Origin: DATAYF01 sp036272735
GTDB taxonomy: Bacteria; Chloroflexota; Ktedonobacteria; Ktedonobacterales; Ktedonobacteraceae
Length of the DNA: 10,986 nt
NCBI GenBank assembly: GCA_036272735.1
Contig: DATAYF010000491.1
Span: 1 to 10,986, forward strand
Reading direction: 5' to 3'
In this document: piece after piece, positions 1-7,810 of the stretch
Layout of the letters: each line of letters starts with the position of its first letter
How positions within the stretch are numbered: position 1 is the first letter of the stretch
Program-made: the position numbers and the translations under genes
Notes under the pieces: model-generated
The model's input: only the letters and a program-made list of their open reading frames with translations
What the model was told of the DNA's origin: nothing
The model's database searches: none

Positions 1-2721
1 AAGAAGTTGCGTCCTGGTGATCCGGCCACGCTTGATAATGCGCGCTCGCTGGTGAAGAATCTCTTCTTCAACCCACGTCGTTACGACCTGGGGAATGTGG
101 GCCGCTATAAACTGAATCGCAAGTTGGACGAAGCTATTCCACAGAGCCAGCGTATTCTCACGCAGGACGACCTGGTCAATATCGTACGTCGTATGGTCTC
201 CCTCAATAATGGTCATGGTCGTAAAGACGATATTGACCACCTTGGGAACCGCCGTGTGCGTTGCGTGGGTGAGCTTATTCAGGCACAATTTCGTGTTGGC
301 CTGTTGCGCATGGAGCGCGTCGTCAAAGAGCGTATGAGCATTCAAGAGCCTGGGCAGGCGACCCCTAACGCTTTGATCAATATTCGCCCGGTGGTGGCTG
401 CGATGAAGGAGTTCTTCGGCGGTAGCCAGCTCTCGCAGTTCATGGACCAGGCGAACGCGCTGGCCGAAATTGGTCACAAACGTCGTCTCTCGGCACTTGG
501 TCCTGGTGGTCTTTCGCGTGACCGTGCAGGCTTTGATGTGCGTGACGTTCACCAGTCTCACTATGGTCGTATCTGCCCAATCGAGACGCCTGAAGGTCCA
601 AACATCGGTCTGATTGGTAACTTAGCGACGTATGGTCAGATTAACCCGTATGGTTTTATTGAAACGCCCTACCGCAAGGTCTACAAACGTTTACAAGCCA
701 ACGACCGTCGCTTGATTGGGCGTGAAATTCGTAGCGTGATCGGGCGTGAACGGGAAGATATCGCGGCGTCCGATGGCGAGGTGTTGCTGAAGGCGCATAC
801 GCCTGTACGTGTCGATGAGGCACTTTTCCGCAAGCTTTCCAATACGTTGAACGATGCGATGGTGCGCGTGCGACCTTTCCTCACGGAAGAGGTCGATTAC
901 CTGACCGCCGACGATGAAGAGAACTTCTGGATCGCGCAGGCCAACGCCATCATTACCGAAGACAATGAATTCGGCGAGGAGCGTGTGCTGGCCCGTTACC
1001 AGGGTGAGTTCTTCCTGGAAAGTTCAGAGAACCTCGATTACATGGATGTTTCACCGCGCCAGACGGTGAGTGTGGCAACCGCGTTGATCCCGTTCCTGGA
1101 GCATGACGACGTGAACCGTGCCTTGATGGGTGCCAACATGCAGCGCCAGGCTGTGCCTCTGCTGCGTCCGCAGTCGCCCATTTGTGGAACCGGCATCGAG
1201 CGCCAGGTGGCTATCGATTCGGGCCAGGTGATCGTTGCCAGGAAAAGCGGTGCTGTGGTTTCTTCGACAGCTCGCAAAATCGAGATCGTTGACGAAGAGG
1301 GCGAACTGCAATCGTATACGTTGCGCAAGTTTGTGCGCTCGAACAACGGGACCTGCATTAACCAGCGACCGATAGTACATAAGGATGATTATGTCAACGC
1401 TGGTCAGGTAATCGCTGATAGCTCTTCTACTGAAATGGGTGAGCTGGCTCTTGGTCAAAATATTCTGGTAGCCTTCATGAGTTGGGAAGGCGGTAACTTC
1501 GAGGATGCTATTCTCATTAGCGAAAGAATTGTACGTGAAGACCTGTTCACGTCCATTCATATAGAAAAGTACGAGGTCGATGCTCGCGATACCAAACTTG
1601 GTCCCGAAGAAATCACCAGGGATATCCCAAACGTTGGCGAAGAGGGACTGAGGAACCTGGATGAGCGCGGCATCATTTACGTGGGTGCGGAAGTCGGAGC
1701 ACAGGATATCCTGGTTGGTAAGATTACTCCAAAAGGTGAGACTGAACTGACGGCTGAAGAGAAGCTGCTGCGCGCTATCTTTGGTGAGAAAGCTCGTGAG
1801 GTGAAGGATACTTCCCTGCGCGTGCCTCACGGAGAGCGCGGTAAGATTGTCGAGGTCAAGGTGTTCTCGCGCGACGCGGGTGATGAACTTCCTCCGGGAG
1901 TCAATCAGCTTGTGCGTGTCAGTATTGCGCAGAAGCGTAAGATTGGCGCTGGCGACAAGATGGCTGGACGCCACGGGAACAAGGGCGTGATCTCGAAGGT
2001 ACTGCCTATCGAGGATATGCCGTTCCTGCCCGATGGTACGCCGGTTGATATCATTCTCAATCCGCTGGGTGTGCCGCACCGCATGAACATCGGTAAGATT
2101 ATGGAGACGCACCTGGGTTGGGCTGCTGAGGCGTTAGGCTTCAAGATCGCGACGCCGGTCTTTGATGGCGCAACCGAGGAAGACATTGAAGAAATGTTAC
2201 GCCGCGCCAATCTGCCCGATACAGGAAAAGTGCAACTATTCGATGGCCGTACCGGCGAACCGTTTGATCACGGGGTTACCGTTGGCTATAACTACATGTT
2301 GAAACTGGCCCACCTGGTGGAAGACAAGGTGCACGCCCGTTCAACTGGTCCATACAGCTTGATTACGCAGCAGCCACTGGGTGGTAAAGCGCAATTTGGT
2401 GGTCAGCGCTTCGGTGAGATGGAGGTGTGGGCGCTCGAAGCCTATGGTGCCGCGAATATTCTGCAAGAAATCCTTACTGTGAAGTCGGATGACGTGGTAG
2501 GCCGTGTCAAGACCTACGAGGCGATTGTCAAGGGCGAAAATATCATGGAACCCGGCGTTCCAGAGTCCTTCAAAGTGTTGGTCAAGGAATTGCAAAGCCT
2601 GGGCATCAATGTTGAGGTGTTGAACGAAGATGAGCAAAGGATTCAGTTCGTCGAAGATACATCCAACGATGTGATGCCGGAACTGGGAATTAACTTGTCC
2701 GGTTTCGAAGGAGACCAATAG
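1..2721 (+). CDS. rpoB: RNA polymerase subunit beta, C-terminal 906 residues (5' end off window)
   Basis: Beta forms one pincer of core RNA polymerase and much of the catalytic channel. The reading frame is open from base 1 (KKLRPGD...), so this is a partial gene. By alignment from memory it starts near residue 370 of E. coli beta. Visible in order: the fork/rifampicin region (FFGGSQLSQFMDQ, bases 412-450), then HKRRLSALGPGG and PIETPEGPNIGLI; ITPKGETELTAEEKLLRAIFGEK; GDKMAGRHGNKGVISK (GRHGNKG at 1966-1986), with the conserved active-centre lysines; and near the C-terminus QPLGGKAQFGGQRFGEMEVW, followed by the clamp-contacting EILTVKSDDV and VPESFKVLVKELQSLG. The large insertion enterobacteria carry before GRHGNKG is absent. 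Rifampicin-contact residues D516, H526 and S531 (E. coli numbering) are kept, but neighbours differ (A518, A520, A522, G525). It ends in TAG, 80 bp before rpoC, and is presumably cotranscribed with it. The identification is certain. Confidence 0.98.
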   Translation, partial: KKLRPGDPATLDNARSLVKNLFFNPRRYDLGNVGRYKLNRKLDEAIPQSQRILTQDDLVNIVRRMVSLNNGHGRKDDIDHLGNRRVRCVGELIQAQFRVGLLRMERVVKERMSIQEPGQATPNALINIRPVVAAMKEFFGGSQLSQFMDQANALAEIGHKRRLSALGPGGLSRDRAGFDVRDVHQSHYGRICPIETPEGPNIGLIGNLATYGQINPYGFIETPYRKVYKRLQANDRRLIGREIRSVIGREREDIAASDGEVLLKAHTPVRVDEALFRKLSNTLNDAMVRVRPFLTEEVDYLTADDEENFWIAQANAIITEDNEFGEERVLARYQGEFFLESSENLDYMDVSPRQTVSVATALIPFLEHDDVNRALMGANMQRQAVPLLRPQSPICGTGIERQVAIDSGQVIVARKSGAVVSSTARKIEIVDEEGELQSYTLRKFVRSNNGTCINQRPIVHKDDYVNAGQVIADSSSTEMGELALGQNILVAFMSWEGGNFEDAILISERIVREDLFTSIHIEKYEVDARDTKLGPEEITRDIPNVGEEGLRNLDERGIIYVGAEVGAQDILVGKITPKGETELTAEEKLLRAIFGEKAREVKDTSLRVPHGERGKIVEVKVFSRDAGDELPPGVNQLVRVSIAQKRKIGAGDKMAGRHGNKGVISKVLPIEDMPFLPDGTPVDIILNPLGVPHRMNIGKIMETHLGWAAEALGFKIATPVFDGATEEDIEEMLRRANLPDTGKVQLFDGRTGEPFDHGVTVGYNYMLKLAHLVEDKVHARSTGPYSLITQQPLGGKAQFGGQRFGEMEVWALEAYGAANILQEILTVKSDDVVGRVKTYEAIVKGENIMEPGVPESFKVLVKELQSLGINVEVLNEDEQRIQFVEDTSNDVMPELGINLSGFEGDQ

Positions 2722-2733
2722 ACGTAAGGAATT

Positions 2734-2786
2734 TGGGTGTAGAGGCGGTGCTGGTTGTCTTACGGCCAGCACCCCTACTACGTCCA
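2734..2786 (+). repeat. Long imperfect hairpin between rpoB and rpoC
   Basis: Bases 2734-2758 pair with 2762-2786 around a 3-base loop (2759-2761). I count 24 pairs: 2734-2742 with 2778-2786, 2743-2745 with 2774-2776, 2747-2754 (GGTGCTGG) with 2766-2773 (CCAGCACC), and 2755-2758 with 2762-2765. Only A2777 and C2746 are bulged, and four pairs are G.U. It begins 12 bases after the rpoB stop and ends 6 bases before the rpoC Shine-Dalgarno. No T-run follows, so it is not a normal intrinsic terminator. A processing site for a double-strand RNase, an mRNA stabiliser, or a copy of a REP-like intergenic palindrome all fit. The structure is seen directly; the role is inference. Confidence 0.75.
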
Positions 2787-2792
2787 TTCCCC

Positions 2793-2798
2793 GGAGGT
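2793..2798 (+). promoter_or_regulatory. Ribosome binding site of rpoC
   Basis: GGAGGT lies 3 bases before ATG 2802. It decides the start: an in-frame GTG at 2733 would add 23 residues, but these would be encoded by the long hairpin, have no Shine-Dalgarno and match nothing in the family. The protein from 2802 begins MLEVNDFNAIRISLASPEQV, a normal beta' N-terminus. The spacing is shorter than usual. Confidence 0.85.
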
Positions 2799-2801
2799 AG
2801 C

Positions 2802-5800
2802 ATGCTCGAAGTAAACGATTTTAACGCTATCCGTATTAGCCTCGCCAGTCCAGAGCAGGTTCGTGGCTGGAGTTATGGCGAGGTCACGAAACCGGAAACT
2901 ATTAACTACCGCACGCTGAAACCAGAAAAGGATGGTTTGTTCTGCGAACGCATTTTCGGACCAACCAAAGACTGGGAATGCTATTGTGGTAAATATAAAC
3001 GTGTGCGCTTTAAAGGCATTGTTTGCGATAAGTGTGGTGTCGAGGTTGCCCGCTCGAAAGTGCGTCGTGAGCGCATGGGCCATATTGAACTGGCTTCACC
3101 TGTTAGCCATATCTGGTACTTTAAGGGAACTCCCAGCCGTATTGGTCTATTGCTCGATCTCTCGCCACGTAACCTTGAGCGCATTTTATACTTCGCCCTG
3201 TATGTGGTGACGAACGTTGACGAGGAAGCGCGCCAGCGCGAACTCATGCGCATTGACGAAGAACTGGTCGGCCTGGATCAAGACCTGGATACACAGGTCG
3301 TGAACCGTATCAACGATCTGCGCGCACAACGCGACGAAGCCATTCGCGAGGCTGAGCAGCGTTTCTCGACTGCTGATCGCCAGGATATCGAGGAGCGTCG
3401 CGAGCATGATCTGGAGCAGGCGCGCCAGGCTGAAAGTGAGACGCTGGAAACTCTGCGTGAGCTTATGGGCAACGCGGCAGAGGACAACATTGTCTTCGCG
3501 CCCAATGACCATGTGATCGTAAAACAGGGTGAGGTGGTTGCAAGCAAGCACATCGAAGCTTTGGAGCGCATAGCCGAGGCCGCGCGCAATGATGTTGCCG
3601 AGCGTGCTCGCCGCGAACTGGAAGCCCTCCAATCCGAGAGCCAGCGTGAAAAGAGCCGCATTGACCTGGAAATCCAGGGGCAGATCGATGTCGCGCAGTC
3701 TCAGGTTGAGAAAGAGCGCAACGAGGCTCGCCAGCGCCTCGATCAGGCACGTCGTGATGTGCTCGATATCAAGAAGATGGACCTGCTGCAAGAGAACCGC
3801 TATCGCGAGCTGAAAGACAACTTCCCCGACGTTTTTCGTGCCGGTATGGGTGCGGAGGCCGTGCGCGAGTTGATTGCGGACATCAGCATGGATAAGCTGG
3901 CCCTTGACCTGCGCCACGAGATCAGTTCAACCGTTGGTCAGCGTCGTAAGAAGGCAACCAAGCGTTTGAAAGTGGTCGAGGCGTTCCGTAAGTCGAGCAC
4001 CTCACCCGAATGGATGATTTTGACGGTCTTGCCAGTGCTTCCGCCCGATCTGCGCCCGATGGTCCAGCTCGATGGTGGTCGTTTTGCCACGTCCGATCTA
4101 AACGACCTGTACCGCCGCGTGATCAACCGCAACAACCGCCTCAAGCGTCTGCTTGAGTTGGGTGCGCCGGAGATTATCATTCGTAACGAGAAGCGCATGC
4201 TGCAAGAAGCCTGCGATGCTCTGATCGATAATGGTCGCCGTGGTCGTGCTGTGGCTGGCTCCGGTAACCATAAACTGAAGAGCCTATCCGATATGCTCAA
4301 AGGCAAGCAGGGCCGCTACCGTCAGAACCTGCTGGGTAAGCGCGTTGACTACTCTGGCCGTTCGGTCATTGTGGTTGGGCCTGAGCTGAAATTGCACCAG
4401 TGTGGCCTACCTAAGCGTATGGCGCTTGAGCTGTTCAAGCCGTTTGTGATGCGCAAACTTGTCGAGCAAAACTTCGCTCACAACATCAAGAGTGCCAAGC
4501 GTTTTGTTGAGCGTGTCAAGCCGGAAGTATGGGATGTGCTGGAAGAGGTCATCAAAAACCATCCCGTGCTGCTCAACCGTGCTCCAACGCTGCACCGCCT
4601 GGGCATTCAGGCTTTTGAAGCCGTGCTGGTGGAAGGTAGCGCTATTCAGTTGCATCCGCTGGTCTGTTCGGCCTTTAACGCCGACTTCGACGGTGACCAG
4701 ATGGCGGTTCACGTCCCGCTTTCCGAAAAAGCGCAAGACGAGGCACGTCAGTTTATGATGTCGACGCGTAACCTGTTGTCTCCCGCTCAAGGCGAACCAT
4801 CGATTGGTGCTAGCCAGGATATGGTGCTTGGGTGCTTCTACCTGACACAAGATCGTCCAGGGCTAAAAGGTATCGGTCGTGTCTTCTCTGATTCGGGTGA
4901 GGCATTGTTGGCCTATGAGCATGGGTACGTCGATCTCCAGGCGCTTGTTAAAGTGCGCCTTGGCGATTACGATGTGTACGATCAGCCACCCCCAGAGAAG
5001 CCTACTATTCCGGAGGCCAAGGGGAAATTGGTCGAAACCACGGTTGGACGTATCATCTTTAACCAGGCGCTGCCAGAGCGAGTACGCTATCGCAACTACG
5101 CAATGAAGAAGGATAATCTCAAGCAGGTTATCGCCGAATGCTTCAAAGAGTATGGGCGCGTGCGTACGGTCGAATTGGCCGACGAGATCAAGCACCTTGG
5201 GTTTACGTATGCTACCAAGGCCGGTATCACCGTCGCGATCAGCGATGTCAAGGTGCCGAGCGGTAAGCAAGAAGAGTTGGTGCGTGCAGACGCTAAGATC
5301 ATCGAGTTGGAAGAGCAGTATAGCGACGGTTTGATTACTGAGAACGAGAAATATCAGCAGACGGTTGAGATCTGGACCGACGTTTCCGACAATGTCACCA
5401 AGATGGTGGAGGAGACGCTTGATCCGTTTGGCACGATCTACACCATTGCGAAATCTGGTGCAACGAAAGCGAAGTTCCAGCAGATTCGTCAGTTGTCTGG
5501 TATGCGTGGTTTGATGGCGAGCCCGTCTGGTAAGATTATTCCTATTCCTATTCGCGGTAACTTCCGTGAAGGATTGACCGTGTTGGAGTACTTTATCAGT
5601 AGCCATGGTGCTCGTAAAGGCCTGGCTGATACCGCTCTCCGTACGGCTGAATCTGGCTACCTGACGCGTCGTCTGATCGACGTTGCCCAGGATGCCATCA
5701 TTACCGAGGAAGATTGCGGGACGCCTGAGGGCATTTTGATCACCGATTTCGACTCGAAGGACATGGGCCTGGAGAATATGCGCAGCCGTCTGGTTGGCCG

Positions 5801-7136
5801 CGTGCTTGCCGAGGAGTTGCCTGGTCTTGAGCATATCGAGGTTGGCGACGATCTCACCGATGAAAACATCGATGACATTATTGCAGCAGGTATTCCCTCG
5901 GTGCGTGTCCGTTCTGTGCTCAATTGTGTGGCACGGCGTGGCCTGTGCCGTAAGTGCTATGGCCGTGACCTGGCGGCTAATTCGCTGGCGCGTATCGGTG
6001 CCGCAGTTGGTATCGTAGCGGCCCAGTCGATTGGTGAGCCTGGTACGCAGTTGACCATGCGTACCTTCCACACTGGCGGTATCGCTGGTGCGCAAGGTGA
6101 CATCACGCAAGGTCTGCCGCGTGTTGAAGAACTCTTCGAGGCGCGTGTCCCCAAGGATAAGGCTGAGATCAGCGAGATCGATGGCGTTGTTGAGATCACG
6201 AAGGATGAGACCAGCGGCGTACGTACGGTGCGTGTCGTCGCAGCCAACGTCTTCTTCGACGAGTATACTCTGCCGGAAGGCACGAAGCTGCTTGTTGGGG
6301 ATCACGATCAAGTCCAGAAGGATCAGATTATCGCCCTGATGCCTGCTGAAGATGGTGGTGAGCCGGTTCCGGTGTTGGCGCGTACAGAGGGTGAGGCTTT
6401 CATTAATGCTGACGGTCCATTCTCTATTCGTTTCGAGGAGCGCGAAGAGCGTTCTTACCCGGTGCCCGCGACACGCAACATTGTGGTAAGCAATGGTCAG
6501 CAGATTCAGGCTGGAACGCCGATCACCTCTGGCCAGCGCGATCCACAGGATGTTTTGCGCATCCAGGGCCGTGAAGCTGTGCAGTTGTACCTGGTCAAAG
6601 AAGTGCAGCGCGTCTATCGTAACACTGGTGTGTACATCAACGATAAACATATCGAAGTCATCGTTCGTCAGATGCTGCGACGTGTCAAGGTTGATGAGTC
6701 CGGTGATACGGAGATGTTGCCGAACGACCTGGTCGAGCGTTTTGCGTATGCCGACACCAATGCACGCGTCATCGCGGAAGGTGGCGAGCCTGCCACCGCA
6801 CAGACTGTGCTGCTTGGCGTTACGAAGGCATCGCTGAATACCGATAGCTTCCTGGCGGCTGCCTCCTTCCAGGAGACGACCCGCGTGCTGACGGAGGCCG
6901 CGATTGAGGCACAGACCGATCATCTGGTTGGTTTGAAAGAGAACGTCATCATTGGTAAGCTCATACCGGCCGGTTCCGGTATAGCGCAGCGACGGCGTGA
7001 TCAGATCGAGCGCCAGCGTGCAGCGGCAGCGCGTATTCAAGCGCAATCCGAGCCTCCTGTGGTGGCGGGCGCGGTCGCTAGTAGTACCGCGGCTGCTCCA
7101 CTTGGGCTGACGCTTGACAGCCAGGGTGATGAGTGA
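2802..7136 (+). CDS. rpoC: RNA polymerase subunit beta', complete (1444 aa)
   Basis: Beta' carries the catalytic magnesium site and the clamp of RNA polymerase. Visible in order: the N-terminal zinc site (C60, C62, C75, C78); a coiled-coil-rich insertion (about 141-332); PEWMILTVLPVLPPDLRP (402-419); rudder/lid region; the catalytic NADFDGDQM (626-634), with metal-binding D628, D630 and D632; the bridge helix around YFISSHGARKGLADTALRTA (930-949); the second zinc site (C972, C1042, C1049, C1052); and the trigger loop GTQLTMRTFHTGG (1081-1093), with M1086, R1087 and H1090 and no gammaproteobacterial insertion after it. The conserved body ends near IIGKLIPAGSG (1383-1393). About 50 residues follow as an Ala/Gln-rich tail that looks disordered. 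The start is ATG 2802 with GGAGGT; the stop is TGA followed in frame by TAA. It lies 80 bp after rpoB and 93 bp before rpsL. The identification is certain. Confidence 0.99.
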   Translation: MLEVNDFNAIRISLASPEQVRGWSYGEVTKPETINYRTLKPEKDGLFCERIFGPTKDWECYCGKYKRVRFKGIVCDKCGVEVARSKVRRERMGHIELASPVSHIWYFKGTPSRIGLLLDLSPRNLERILYFALYVVTNVDEEARQRELMRIDEELVGLDQDLDTQVVNRINDLRAQRDEAIREAEQRFSTADRQDIEERREHDLEQARQAESETLETLRELMGNAAEDNIVFAPNDHVIVKQGEVVASKHIEALERIAEAARNDVAERARRELEALQSESQREKSRIDLEIQGQIDVAQSQVEKERNEARQRLDQARRDVLDIKKMDLLQENRYRELKDNFPDVFRAGMGAEAVRELIADISMDKLALDLRHEISSTVGQRRKKATKRLKVVEAFRKSSTSPEWMILTVLPVLPPDLRPMVQLDGGRFATSDLNDLYRRVINRNNRLKRLLELGAPEIIIRNEKRMLQEACDALIDNGRRGRAVAGSGNHKLKSLSDMLKGKQGRYRQNLLGKRVDYSGRSVIVVGPELKLHQCGLPKRMALELFKPFVMRKLVEQNFAHNIKSAKRFVERVKPEVWDVLEEVIKNHPVLLNRAPTLHRLGIQAFEAVLVEGSAIQLHPLVCSAFNADFDGDQMAVHVPLSEKAQDEARQFMMSTRNLLSPAQGEPSIGASQDMVLGCFYLTQDRPGLKGIGRVFSDSGEALLAYEHGYVDLQALVKVRLGDYDVYDQPPPEKPTIPEAKGKLVETTVGRIIFNQALPERVRYRNYAMKKDNLKQVIAECFKEYGRVRTVELADEIKHLGFTYATKAGITVAISDVKVPSGKQEELVRADAKIIELEEQYSDGLITENEKYQQTVEIWTDVSDNVTKMVEETLDPFGTIYTIAKSGATKAKFQQIRQLSGMRGLMASPSGKIIPIPIRGNFREGLTVLEYFISSHGARKGLADTALRTAESGYLTRRLIDVAQDAIITEEDCGTPEGILITDFDSKDMGLENMRSRLVGRVLAEELPGLEHIEVGDDLTDENIDDIIAAGIPSVRVRSVLNCVARRGLCRKCYGRDLAANSLARIGAAVGIVAAQSIGEPGTQLTMRTFHTGGIAGAQGDITQGLPRVEELFEARVPKDKAEISEIDGVVEITKDETSGVRTVRVVAANVFFDEYTLPEGTKLLVGDHDQVQKDQIIALMPAEDGGEPVPVLARTEGEAFINADGPFSIRFEEREERSYPVPATRNIVVSNGQQIQAGTPITSGQRDPQDVLRIQGREAVQLYLVKEVQRVYRNTGVYINDKHIEVIVRQMLRRVKVDESGDTEMLPNDLVERFAYADTNARVIAEGGEPATAQTVLLGVTKASLNTDSFLAAASFQETTRVLTEAAIEAQTDHLVGLKENVIIGKLIPAGSGIAQRRRDQIERQRAAAARIQAQSEPPVVAGAVASSTAAAPLGLTLDSQGDE
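3222..3797 (+). other. Coiled-coil insertion domain within RpoC (residues about 141-332)
   Basis: E. coli beta' passes almost directly from the conserved NLERILYFALYVV to the YRELKDNF/MGAEAV segment. Here about 190 residues intervene. Residues 141-225 and 250-326 are rich in Glu, Arg, Gln and Ala with heptad-like spacing (for example DLRAQRDEAIREAEQRF and QVEKERNEARQRLDQARRDV), so they should form long helices. Between them, residues 228-249 (bases 3483-3548) read as beta/turn (NIVFAPNDHVIVKQGEVV), resembling a piece of the barrel-sandwich motifs common in RNA polymerase. M. tuberculosis has a coiled coil of roughly 90-100 residues here, and Thermus has a larger non-conserved domain. The insertion probably projects from the clamp. 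The domain boundaries and the fold are my inference. Confidence 0.8.
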
Positions 7137-7138
7137 TA

Positions 7139-7158
7139 ACATATGCAATCGCGTATGT
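7139..7158 (+). repeat. Small hairpin just after the rpoC stop
   Basis: ACATATGC (7139-7146) pairs with GCGTATGT (7151-7158) around the loop AATC, giving 8 pairs with one G.U. An A-run (7162-7167) follows, not a T-run, so it is not a forward intrinsic terminator. It could mark the 3' end of rpoC or protect the message there. Confidence 0.4.
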
Positions 7159-7171
7159 GTTAAAAAAGAGG

Positions 7172-7200
7172 GCGCGGATAGCAGCAAACGCTATCCGCGC
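7172..7200 (+). repeat. Perfect 11-bp inverted repeat between rpoC and rpsL
   Basis: GCGCGGATAGC (7172-7182) and GCTATCCGCGC (7190-7200) are perfect reverse complements around a 7-base loop (AGCAAAC). The hairpin ends 15 bases before the rpsL Shine-Dalgarno. Downstream is TTAGTCC, without a T-run, so forward termination is unlikely. On the - strand a run of six T follows the stem after 4 bases, which could weakly stop antisense transcription. Alternatives are an RNA processing or stability element between the RNA polymerase genes and the str genes. Confidence 0.6.
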
Positions 7201-7215
7201 TTAGTCCAAGGGACA

Positions 7216-7222
7216 GGGAGGA
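7216..7222 (+). promoter_or_regulatory. Ribosome binding site of rpsL
   Basis: GGGAGGA sits 7 bases before the TTG at 7230. The good motif and spacing support TTG as the start, since there is no in-frame ATG or GTG that would give a normal S12 N-terminus. Confidence 0.9.
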
Positions 7223-7229
7223 TCTTTCC

Positions 7230-7682
7230 TTGCCGACAGTTAATCAATTAATTCGTAAAGGCCGTTCACAAAAGCGGAAAAAGGTGAAGGCACCTGCGTT
7301 ATTATATTCGTATAATGCTTTGAGGAATAAGACGTCGCGGCTACGTGGGTCTCCCCAGAAACGTGGTGTTTGTACTCAGGTGCGTACGATTACGCCCAAG
7401 AAGCCGAATTCGGCGATGCGTAAGATTGCTCGTGTTCGTCTCTCAAACCAGATGGAAGTAACCGCTTATATTCCGGGTGAAGGGCATAATTTGCAAGAGC
7501 ACTCGGTTGTGCTCATTCGCGGCGGTCGTGTAAAAGACCTGCCGAGTGTACGTTACCATGTCGTCCGTGGAACATTGGACAGCGATGGCGTTTCGAAGCG
7601 GCGTCAGGGCCGCTCGAAATATGGAGCCAAGCGACCGAAACCCGGACAAGCAGCCGCCCCGGCTAAGGGTGGGCGAAAATAA
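7230..7682 (+). CDS. rpsL: 30S ribosomal protein S12 (150 aa, long form)
   Basis: S12 lies at the decoding centre of the 30S subunit and affects tRNA selection and streptomycin response. The N-terminus MPTVNQLIRKGR fixes the TTG start. Conserved blocks are PQKRGVCTQV (42-51), TPKKPNSAMRK (55-65), GEGHNLQEHSVVLIRGGRVKDLP (83-105) and QGRSKYGAKRPK. K57 and K102 correspond to E. coli K42 and K87, the classic streptomycin sites, and both are wild type. D103 matches the aspartate that is methylthiolated in E. coli. About 14 extra residues (about 25-41) before PQKRGVC make this the long form, also seen in Bacillus. S106 replaces the usual glycine (E. coli G91). The last 14 residues are an Ala/Gly/Lys tail. 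It is followed by a 384 bp spacer instead of a short gap to rpsG. Confidence 0.98.
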   Translation: MPTVNQLIRKGRSQKRKKVKAPALLYSYNALRNKTSRLRGSPQKRGVCTQVRTITPKKPNSAMRKIARVRLSNQMEVTAYIPGEGHNLQEHSVVLIRGGRVKDLPSVRYHVVRGTLDSDGVSKRRQGRSKYGAKRPKPGQAAAPAKGGRK

Positions 7683-7738
7683 CAACGCAGTGTATGGGTG
7701 CGGGGGTCGATGGAAGATGATGTTGATGGCTCCTGTGC

Positions 7739-7777
7739 CACTCTCGAATTGTTGAGAATGTTGCAACGTTGAGAGTG
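7739..7777 (+). repeat. Stem-loop 1 in the rpsL-rpsG spacer
   Basis: CACTCTCGA (7739-7747) pairs with TTGAGAGTG (7769-7777), 9 pairs including one G.U. The 21-base loop contains the 8-base palindrome GTTGCAAC (7760-7767). No T-run follows. Confidence 0.4.
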
Positions 7778-7788
7778 CTGCAAAGATA

Positions 7789-7810
7789 CCGCCTGAACGC
7801 CATCAGGTGG
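7789..7810 (+). repeat. Stem-loop 2 in the rpsL-rpsG spacer
   Basis: CCGCCTGA (7789-7796) pairs with TCAGGTGG (7803-7810), 8 pairs with one G.U, around the 6-base loop ACGCCA. It lies 11 bases after stem-loop 1. The sequence after it (GTCGGTAAAT) is not a terminator tail. Confidence 0.45.

Noticed and set aside
1051..2112. Open frame of 353 codons on the - strand opposite rpoB
   Set aside because: Same reasoning: shadow of conserved rpoB codons, no family features, no ribosome binding site or promoter noticed.
2733..2801. Upstream GTG start that would extend RpoC by 23 residues
   Set aside because: The extension is encoded by the intergenic hairpin, lacks a Shine-Dalgarno, and the family N-terminus starts at ATG 2802, which has GGAGGT.
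6963..6982. Perfect 7-bp inverted repeat ATACCGG/CCGGTAT near the 3' end of rpoC
   Set aside because: It lies within the conserved codons for IPAGSGI, so it is most likely a by-product of the coding sequence.
4863..7187. Open frame of 774 codons on the - strand opposite rpoC
   Set aside because: It overlaps well-conserved rpoC coding sequence, the translation is rich in His, Thr, Leu and Arg without recognisable motifs, and long antisense frames arise from codon bias in such genes.
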